Assembly (NCBI GenBank): GCA_031293105.1
Contig: JAUMSA010000341.1
Location: 1-5,730, forward strand
Direction: 5' to 3'
Length of the DNA stretch: 5,730 nt
Source of the DNA: Butyricicoccus sp.
Lineage (GTDB): Bacteria; Bacillota; Clostridia; Oscillospirales; Butyricicoccaceae
Each line of letters opens with the position of its first letter. Position 1 is the stretch's first letter. Of the stretch, positions 1-4,778 are shown one piece after another. A program made the position numbers and the translations under genes. The notes under the pieces are model-generated. The model worked only from the letters and a program-made list of their open reading frames with translations. It made no database searches and was not told the origin of the DNA.

Positions 1-911
1 GTTACCTGCTCGGTGACCGGATGCTCGACCTGGATGCGGGTATTCATCTCGCAGAAATAGCAGTTCTTGTCTTCATCGGCCAGAAATTCAACCGTACCCG
101 CGCCGCGGTATCCGACCTCGCGCGCCAGATTGACGGCTGCCGTGCAAATCCGGGTGCGGAAATCGTCGTCTGCAAAGCTGGACGGCGCTTCTTCAATCAA
201 CTTCTGATGCCGTCGCTGAATCGAGCATTCACGCTCAAATAAGTGCACGACATTGCCGAAATTATCGCCCAATACCTGCACTTCGATATGGCGCGGATTG
301 TGGACATACCGCTCCAAATACAGCCGGCCATCGCCAAAATTTGCTTGGGCCTCGCTGCTGGCCGCGTCATAGGCTGCCTTGAGTTCGGAGGCGTTAAACG
401 CCACGCGAATGCCTTTGCCGCCGCCGCCCGCGGCTGCCTTGCACATGATCGGGAACCCGATACGCGCCGCTTCCCGCTCGGCCTCGGTATAGCTGGCCAC
501 TGCGCCGTCGGTACCCAGGGCGACCGGTACGCCCGCCCGGATGGCGGTGCGTTTGGCCTCGGCCTTGTCGCCCATGCGGCGAATGGTTTCCGGCTTGGGG
601 CCGATAAAGGCCAAGCCATTCTCGGTCACCAGTTCGGCAAACTCGGCGTTTTCCGACAGGAAGCCAAATCCCGGATGGATGGCCTGTGCGCCGCTGGCCA
701 AGGCTGCCGAAATTATATTCTGCATGTTGAGATAACTGTCGCGTGCAGGCGCAGGACCGATGCAGATGGCCTCATCCGCGATCTGCGCATGCAGCGCATC
801 GCGGTCCGCCTCGGAATAGACCGCCACCGCAATCACACCCAGATCCCGGCACGCCTGAATGACGCGCACCGCGATCTCGCCACGGTTGGCGATCAGGACT
901 TTACGAAACAT
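1..911 (-). CDS. accC: Biotin carboxylase subunit of acetyl-CoA carboxylase (3' end cut by window)
   Basis: AccC uses ATP and bicarbonate to carboxylate the biotin on AccB, the first half-reaction of malonyl-CoA synthesis in the cytoplasm. The first 303 residues are visible, against about 450 for the family. The N-terminal biotin carboxylase domain begins MFRKVLIANRGEIAVRVI and includes HPGFGFLSENAEFA (79-92). The ATP-grasp domain follows, with K116, the glycine-rich loop AAAGGGGKG (159-167) after K158, and RRHQK ending at K237. Near the window edge is EMNTRIQVEHP, whose E288, R292 and E296 fall at the same numbers as the E. coli metal-binding and catalytic residues; E275 corresponds to E. 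coli E276 after a one-residue insertion. The ATG at 911 gives the standard family N-terminus and has AGGGGG six bases upstream. The gene follows fabZ by 15 bases. The reading frame is open to position 1, so the missing C-terminal domain reflects the window edge and not gene damage. Pyruvate carboxylase shares these domains, but its N-terminal context beside accB and fabZ argues for AccC. Confidence 0.97.
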   Translation of the reverse strand, partial: MFRKVLIANRGEIAVRVIQACRDLGVIAVAVYSEADRDALHAQIADEAICIGPAPARDSYLNMQNIISAALASGAQAIHPGFGFLSENAEFAELVTENGLAFIGPKPETIRRMGDKAEAKRTAIRAGVPVALGTDGAVASYTEAEREAARIGFPIMCKAAAGGGGKGIRVAFNASELKAAYDAASSEAQANFGDGRLYLERYVHNPRHIEVQVLGDNFGNVVHLFERECSIQRRHQKLIEEAPSSFADDDFRTRICTAAVNLAREVGYRGAGTVEFLADEDKNCYFCEMNTRIQVEHPVTEQV

Positions 912-917
912 GTTCTG

Positions 918-923
918 CCCCCT
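918..923 (-). promoter_or_regulatory. Ribosome binding site of accC
   Basis: On the minus strand, AGGGGG sits six bases before the accC ATG, in the 15-base gap after the fabZ stop. It supports the start at 911. Its run of five G is a weaker match to the anti-Shine-Dalgarno sequence than the GGAGGA before fabZ. Confidence 0.7.
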
Positions 924-926
924 GCC

Positions 927-1349
927 TTAATCGATGACCATACACTTGATCTCAGCCTCGGCGGCCTTCTGGTCGCCCACATAAGCCACGCCCTCGGCAA
1001 CCGCCATGGGGCCGCGCCGCTTGACAAAGCGGATCTCCATGCGCAGCGTATCGCCCGGCTTGGCCATGGCACGGAACTTGGCCTTGTCAATGCCCGTGTA
1101 GACCGCGGTCTTACCCTGGAATTCCGGGATGCTCAGCAGCGCAACACCGCCGACCTGTGCCAGAGCTTCCAGACGAAATACGGCCGGCATAATCGGGTTT
1201 CCTGGGAAATGGCCCTGAAAGAAGAATTCATCGCCGGTCAGATGTAGCGTACCGACCGCATGCTCGTCATCCATTTCAATAATCTCATCGACCAGCAACA
1301 TCGGCGGACGGTGCGGCAGGATCTCCATGATCTGTTCTTTTGTCAACAT
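927..1349 (-). CDS. fabZ: 3-hydroxyacyl-ACP dehydratase
   Basis: FabZ removes water from 3-hydroxyacyl-ACP to give trans-2-enoyl-ACP, the third step of each elongation cycle. The protein is 140 residues, the usual FabZ length, with a single hot-dog fold. The N-terminal ILPHRPPMLLVDEI (10-23) is a FabZ hallmark. The active-site segment FFQGHFPGNPIMP (43-55) carries the catalytic H47, and E61 lies 14 residues later, the same spacing as His49/Glu63 in well-studied FabZ proteins. GIDKAKFR (86-93) is another FabZ signature. FabA is excluded by length, by Glu rather than Asp at the second catalytic position, and by the PHRPP motif. One oddity is that the start of the active-site helix reads MPAVFRLEALAQ where MPGVL(I/Q)(V/I)EALAQ is usual. 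The gene lies between accB and accC, a common Firmicute arrangement. Whether it also isomerises double bonds, as FabN does, cannot be decided from sequence. Confidence 0.97.
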   Translation of the reverse strand: MLTKEQIMEILPHRPPMLLVDEIIEMDDEHAVGTLHLTGDEFFFQGHFPGNPIMPAVFRLEALAQVGGVALLSIPEFQGKTAVYTGIDKAKFRAMAKPGDTLRMEIRFVKRRGPMAVAEGVAYVGDQKAAEAEIKCMVID

Positions 1350-1355
1350 ATCGGT

Positions 1356-1361
1356 TCCTCC
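1356..1361 (-). promoter_or_regulatory. Ribosome binding site of fabZ
   Basis: On the minus strand, GGAGGA follows the accB stop codon directly and lies six bases before the fabZ ATG. It is the best match to the consensus in this window and fixes the fabZ start at 1349. Confidence 0.85.
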
Positions 1362-1820
1362 TTACGAGATCACAACCAGCGTCTGGCCATATTCGACCAT
1401 ATCACCCGCCTGCGCCAGGATACGGCTGACCGTACCGTCGCAGGGCGCTTCGATCTCGTTCATGGTCTTCATCGCCTCGATGATAAACAGGGTATCGCCC
1501 TTCTTAACGGTCTGACCGACTTCGATGTACGGCGGCTCATCCGGGGACGGGGACGCGTAGAAGGTGCCCACCAGCGGAGCGGTCACCTTGGTACCCGGAA
1601 TGTCATCTTCCGCCGCCGGAGCCGGAGCGTCCGCAGCTGCCGGAGCCGCAGCGGGTGCTGCGGCAACAGGGGCTGCCGCCACTGGAGCCACTGGTGCGGG
1701 CGCCTTGGCCTTGAGCTTGATTTTGATATCCTTGGTTTCCAATACAACCTCGCCCAGACCGCTGGCCTTGAGCGCGTCCATCAGTTCGACGGTAATCTGC
1801 TTGATTTCATTGAGTTCCAT
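1362..1820 (-). CDS. accB: Biotin carboxyl carrier protein of acetyl-CoA carboxylase
   Basis: AccB carries the biotin that AccC carboxylates and that the AccA/AccD carboxyltransferase uses to make malonyl-CoA. The protein is 152 residues, close to the family's usual 150-160. An N-terminal helical region (1-37, MELNEIKQITVELMDALKAS) is followed by a flexible Ala/Pro linker (about 38-72) and a C-terminal biotinyl domain (about 76-152). The biotinylation motif EAMKTMNEIEAP places the modified lysine at K118. The thumb segment typical of bacterial AccB is seen as SPDEPPYIEVGQ (about 92-103), which separates it from the biotinyl domains of pyruvate carboxylase or decarboxylases. Biotin ligase (BirA) would modify K118; its gene is not in the window. 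The start lies two bases after the fabF stop, and its ribosome binding site lies inside the end of fabF, so the two genes are probably translationally coupled. Confidence 0.98.
   Translation of the reverse strand: MELNEIKQITVELMDALKASGLGEVVLETKDIKIKLKAKAPAPVAPVAAAPVAAAPAAAPAAADAPAPAAEDDIPGTKVTAPLVGTFYASPSPDEPPYIEVGQTVKKGDTLFIIEAMKTMNEIEAPCDGTVSRILAQAGDMVEYGQTLVVIS
1605..1709 (-). repeat. Ala/Pro-rich linker coding repeat in accB
   Basis: This stretch encodes AccB residues 38-72, almost entirely Ala, Pro and Val. It contains two consecutive PVAAA units (residues 46-55) and then two PAAA units (56-63), so the DNA is a degenerate short tandem repeat of GC-rich codons. Such linkers are typical of AccB and let the biotinyl domain swing between active sites. 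The repeat probably varies in length between strains, which is an inference. Confidence 0.75.
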
Positions 1821-1822
1821 GC

Positions 1823-3052
1823 TTACACCTTCTTAAACAGGACGGTCGCATTATGGCCGCCAAAGCCCAGCGAGTTGGAGATTGCCACATTGACCGGCAT
1901 TTCGACGGCTTTATTGGGCGTGATGTCCAGATCGCATTCCGGGTCGGGCTCCTGATAGCCGATGGTCGGCGGAATGATGCCGTCCCGAATCGCGCAGACA
2001 CAGGCAATCGCTTCGACCGCTGCCGCGCCACCGAGCAAGTGGCCAGTCATCGACTTGGTCGAAGAAATCTTGACCTTGTAAGCCTGGTCGCCAAATGCCT
2101 TCTTGATAGCAATGGTTTCGTATTTTTCATTGAGCGGCGTCGAAGTGCCATGCGCGTTGATGTAATCCACATCGGCCGGGGTCAGACCCGCGTCAGTGAT
2201 CGCGCTCAGGATGGCATGCGCTGCCGCGTCGCCGTCCGGGGCCGGGCTGGTGATGTGGTAAGCGTCGCCCGATGCACCATAGCCCGCCACTTCGGCCAGG
2301 ATGGTCGCGCCGCGCGCCTGGGCATGCGACAGGCTTTCGAGTACCAGACAGCCAGCGCCTTCGCCCATGACAAAGCCCGAGCGGCGTGCATCAAACGGAA
2401 TGGATGCACAGGCCGGGTCCTCGCCCATGTGTACGGCCTTCATATTCTGGAAACCGGCCATCGAGATCGGAATAATGCCATTCTCGGTGCCGCCGCACAG
2501 TACGACATCCTGATAGCCATGGCGAATGGCGCGCATGGCTTCGCCAATCGAATGGTTACCGGTTGCACAGGCCGAAACCGGGCAGAAGTTTTCGCCCTTA
2601 AATCCAAAACGCATCGAAATGTACGCAGCCGCCATGTTGGCAATCATCTCCGGGATGCACAGCGGCGATACCCGGCTCGGTCCCTTTTCGTTGAGTTTGG
2701 GAATTTCCTGCTCGGCAACGTGCAGGCCACCTACACCCGAACCAAAGATCACGCCCGTGCGGTAGGGGTCAAAGTTCCCTTCCTTCAGACCAGCCTGATC
2801 GACAGCCTGCTGCGCGGCCGCCAAAGCAAAGTGGCAGTTCAAATCCATGCGGCGTGCTTCCCGCTTATCCACATACTGGGTTACGTCAAAATCCTTGACC
2901 TCGGCCGCGAGTTTTACCTTAAAATCGCTCACATCAAACTTGGTAATCGGCCCAATGCCGCACTTACCATTCTTGAGCGAGTCCCAAAAGCTGGCGACAT
3001 CGTTGCCCACCGGGGTGATGGCGCCCATGCCCGTGATAACTACTCTTTCCAT
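1823..3052 (-). CDS. fabF: 3-oxoacyl-ACP synthase II
   Basis: FabF condenses malonyl-ACP with a growing acyl-ACP, releasing CO2 and extending the chain by two carbons. The protein is 409 residues, typical of FabF (about 410). It starts MERVVITGMGAITPVGND, the standard N-terminus. The thiolase-fold catalytic triad is complete: C162 in VSACATG, H301 in NAHGTSTP, and H338 in STKSMTGHLLG, with the supporting lysine K333. The gating loop appears as SLGFGGHNA with F397. PFDARRSGFVMGEGAG (219-234) is also characteristic. Residues 187-200 read GGTENGIIPISMAG, where many FabF proteins have GGTEAAITPLAIAG, a mild divergence near the active-site entrance. Eleven cysteines are present, many more than the single catalytic one required. 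FabB is less likely, because FabB belongs mainly to Proteobacteria and the context is a Firmicute operon. The gene starts 18 bases after fabG, and its final codons form the accB ribosome binding site. Confidence 0.97.
   Translation of the reverse strand: MERVVITGMGAITPVGNDVASFWDSLKNGKCGIGPITKFDVSDFKVKLAAEVKDFDVTQYVDKREARRMDLNCHFALAAAQQAVDQAGLKEGNFDPYRTGVIFGSGVGGLHVAEQEIPKLNEKGPSRVSPLCIPEMIANMAAAYISMRFGFKGENFCPVSACATGNHSIGEAMRAIRHGYQDVVLCGGTENGIIPISMAGFQNMKAVHMGEDPACASIPFDARRSGFVMGEGAGCLVLESLSHAQARGATILAEVAGYGASGDAYHITSPAPDGDAAAHAILSAITDAGLTPADVDYINAHGTSTPLNEKYETIAIKKAFGDQAYKVKISSTKSMTGHLLGGAAAVEAIACVCAIRDGIIPPTIGYQEPDPECDLDITPNKAVEMPVNVAISNSLGFGGHNATVLFKKV
1826..1833 (-). promoter_or_regulatory. 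accB ribosome binding site inside the fabF 3' end
   Basis: On the minus strand, AGAAGGTG differs from AGGAGGTG at one base and lies five bases before the accB ATG. It is formed by the last three sense codons of fabF (Lys-Lys-Val) next to the fabF stop. A ribosome ending on fabF therefore covers the accB start site, which suggests translational coupling. Confidence 0.75.
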
Positions 3053-3063
3053 CCGGAATCAAA

Positions 3064-3070
3064 CCTCCCC
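3064..3070 (-). promoter_or_regulatory. Ribosome binding site of fabF (long spacing)
   Basis: On the minus strand, GGGGAGG follows the fabG stop directly and sits 11 bases before the fabF ATG, longer than the 5-9 bases usual in Firmicutes. No better start exists: an in-frame TGA lies just upstream, and the ATG yields the canonical FabF N-terminus. Confidence 0.75.
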
Positions 3071-3799
3071 TTAAATCATGCCGCCGTCAACGACCAGCGT
3101 CTGGCTGGTGATGAACGAGGCCTCATCCGAAGCCAGGAATGCAACCGCTGCTGCGATTTCTTCCGGCTTGCCGAAGCGGCCGAGCGCGATCTGCTTTTTT
3201 GCCCCTTCTTTCAGATCATCCGCCAGATTTGCGGTCATATCGGTGTCGATAAAGCCGGGCGCAACCGCGTTGACCGTAATGCCGCGCGCACCGAGTTCCT
3301 TGGCCGCGGTCTTGGTCATACCGATCAGGCCAGCCTTGGCTGCGCAGTAATTGATCTGTCCGAAGTTACCGACCATACCCGAAATGGACGAAATATTGAT
3401 AATCCGGCCCTTCTTGGCGCGCATCATCATGGCGCCGCAAAGCTGGAGCATATTGTAAGCGCCCTTGAGGTTGATGCGGATGACATCGTCAAACTGCTCT
3501 TCCTTCATACGCACCATCAGGCCGTCGCGGGTGATGCCCGCGTTGTTTACCAGAATGTACGGCACACCCATCTTTTCCTTGATCTCGGCCAGCGCCTTTT
3601 CGCAGGCCGCATGGTCGGATACATCCCACTGCATGGCAATGGCATGGACGCCCAGTGCGCGGCACTCTTCGGCCACTTTTTCGGCTTTGTCCACCGAAGA
3701 TGCGCAGTTTACCACGATATCATGGCCCGCCTGCGCCAGACGGTGCGCGATCGCTGCGCCAATGCCGCGCGAACCGCCCGTTACGATAGCAATACCCAT
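3071..3799 (-). CDS. fabG: 3-oxoacyl-ACP reductase (NADPH)
   Basis: FabG reduces 3-oxoacyl-ACP to 3-hydroxyacyl-ACP with NADPH, the first reductive step of each cycle. It is a classical short-chain dehydrogenase of 242 residues, near the E. coli length of 244. The cofactor motif TGGSRGIG lies at 7-14, NNAG at 85-88, and the active-site set is N110, S138, Y151 and K155 (YCAAK), with the last three at the same numbers as in E. coli FabG. The PGFIDTDMT segment (181-189) and the C-terminal FITSQTLVVDGG are typical of FabG rather than of other dehydrogenases in the family. The N-terminus is a few residues shorter than many homologues, starting directly at the first beta strand. The ATG at 3799 is favoured because GGAG lies seven bases upstream, just after the fabK stop. 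It is separated from fabK by 11 bases, where fabD would often be found. Confidence 0.97.
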   Translation of the reverse strand: MGIAIVTGGSRGIGAAIAHRLAQAGHDIVVNCASSVDKAEKVAEECRALGVHAIAMQWDVSDHAACEKALAEIKEKMGVPYILVNNAGITRDGLMVRMKEEQFDDVIRINLKGAYNMLQLCGAMMMRAKKGRIINISSISGMVGNFGQINYCAAKAGLIGMTKTAAKELGARGITVNAVAPGFIDTDMTANLADDLKEGAKKQIALGRFGKPEEIAAAVAFLASDEASFITSQTLVVDGGMI

Positions 3800-3806
3800 T
3801 TTATTA

Positions 3807-3810
3807 CTCC
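3807..3810 (-). promoter_or_regulatory. Ribosome binding site of fabG
   Basis: On the minus strand, GGAG abuts the fabK stop codon and lies seven bases before the fabG ATG, in an A/T-rich spacer. It supports the short FabG N-terminus and leaves no room for another gene between fabK and fabG. Confidence 0.75.
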
Positions 3811-4758
3811 TTACTCAAAACGGCGATACGCCGACTTCAACAATTCTTCTGCCTGTGCGGTCATGCTTTGCAGAACCTCGGCACACGGATGCAGCTCCTT
3901 GAGCATGCCTGCAATCTGACCGGACATAAAGGTGCCTTCTTCGTAGTTGCCGTCCTGCACGGCCTTACGCAGCGAACCAGCGGTCGCGGCCTCCAGCTCT
4001 TCGAGCGACTGCTCGGTGTTGATCTTCTCGAGCTCCAGGCACTTGCGGGCCATCGGGGTCTTAAGCGAGCGCACCGGATGGCCGGACGGACGGCCGGTCA
4101 CAACCGTCGAAATATCGGTAGCCTTGAGCACCAGCTCCTTATACTTGTCCGCAATCTGGCATTCCGGGGTAGCCAGGAATACCGTGCCGCACTGCACGCC
4201 TTCGGCGCCGAGCAGCAGCGCTGCCGCCATACCGCGGCCGTCTGCAATGCCGCCTGCGGCGATAACCGGAATGTCCACCGCATCCACAACCTGGGGCACC
4301 AGCGGCATCGTGGTCAGCTCACCGATGTGGCCGCCGCCTTCCATGCCTTCTGCAATAACCGCATCCGCACCTGCACGCGCCATGCGCTTGGCCAGTGCAA
4401 CCGATGCTACGACCGGCATGACTTTGATGCCAGCTTCCTTCCAGGAAGCCATGTACTTGCCCGGATTGCCTGCGCCCGTGGTCAGCACTTCGATTTTCTC
4501 ATCGATTGCCAGCTGAGCCAGATCGTCGGCATTCGGGCTGAGCAGCATAATATTCAGGCCCAGCGGCTTGTCGGTCAGCTCGCGTGCCTTGTGGATTTCG
4601 TCCCGGATGACGTCAACCGGTGCTGCGCCGCCCGCAATGATACCCAAGCCGCCTGCCGAAGAAACCGCAGCAGCCAGATGATGCTCGGCAATCCAAGCCA
4701 TCGCGCCCTGCACGATCGGATATTGAATGCCCAGCAGTTCGGTGATTTTGGTTTTCAT
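3811..4758 (-). CDS. fabK: Enoyl-ACP reductase II, FMN-dependent
   Basis: FabK reduces trans-2-enoyl-ACP to acyl-ACP using NAD(P)H and bound FMN, the last step of each cycle. The protein is 315 residues, close to the 320 or so of Streptococcus pneumoniae FabK. It is a TIM barrel of the nitronate monooxygenase-like superfamily. Visible FabK features are QGAMAWIAEHHLAAAVSSAG (17-36), GLNIMLLSP (67-75), TTGAGNPGKYM (93-103) and AEGMEGGGHIGELTT (136-150), with H144 at the catalytic histidine position of the pneumococcal enzyme. Phosphate-binding loops for FMN are AAGGIADGRG (167-176) and GAEGVQCGT (184-192). A nitronate monooxygenase or 2-nitropropane dioxygenase is the usual mis-annotation, but the position between fabH and fabG makes FabK nearly certain. 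The C-terminal FMSGQIAGM (277-285) also matches FabK. It follows fabH by 20 bases, where acpP would often lie. FabK enzymes are not inhibited by triclosan, unlike FabI. Confidence 0.96.
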   Translation of the reverse strand: MKTKITELLGIQYPIVQGAMAWIAEHHLAAAVSSAGGLGIIAGGAAPVDVIRDEIHKARELTDKPLGLNIMLLSPNADDLAQLAIDEKIEVLTTGAGNPGKYMASWKEAGIKVMPVVASVALAKRMARAGADAVIAEGMEGGGHIGELTTMPLVPQVVDAVDIPVIAAGGIADGRGMAAALLLGAEGVQCGTVFLATPECQIADKYKELVLKATDISTVVTGRPSGHPVRSLKTPMARKCLELEKINTEQSLEELEAATAGSLRKAVQDGNYEEGTFMSGQIAGMLKELHPCAEVLQSMTAQAEELLKSAYRRFE

Positions 4759-4768
4759 AATCGTTTTG

Positions 4769-4775
4769 CCCCTCT
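4769..4775 (-). promoter_or_regulatory. Ribosome binding site of fabK
   Basis: On the minus strand, AGAGGGG lies in the 20-base gap between the fabH stop and fabK, with ten bases before the fabK ATG. The match is moderate and the spacing slightly long, but the start gives the expected FabK N-terminus. Confidence 0.6.
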
Positions 4776-4778
4776 CGT

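Noticed and set aside
1..911. AccC as a truncated pseudogene, because only 303 of about 450 residues are present.
   Set aside because: The frame is open and conserved up to position 1, so the truncation is caused by the window boundary.
243..1247. A 334-codon open frame on the plus strand opposite accC and fabZ.
   Set aside because: It spans the junction of two certain minus-strand genes and shows no conserved motif.
1564..1836. A plus-strand open frame with a long Ala/Gly stretch resembling a membrane segment.
   Set aside because: The low-complexity stretch is the complement of the accB Ala/Pro linker, so the hydrophobic look is an artefact.
1853..3919. A 688-codon open frame on the plus strand opposite fabF and fabG.
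   Set aside because: It lies entirely antisense to genes with full catalytic motifs. Its translation is rich in Arg, His and Asp without recognisable domains, as expected from the complement of GC-biased codons. No convincing ribosome binding site was sought out as strong support.
4433..4449. An inverted repeat (GCTTCC, five-base loop, GGAAGC) that could form a hairpin.
   Set aside because: It lies inside fabK coding sequence, has only a six-base stem and no following T-run, so it is unlikely to be a terminator or operator.
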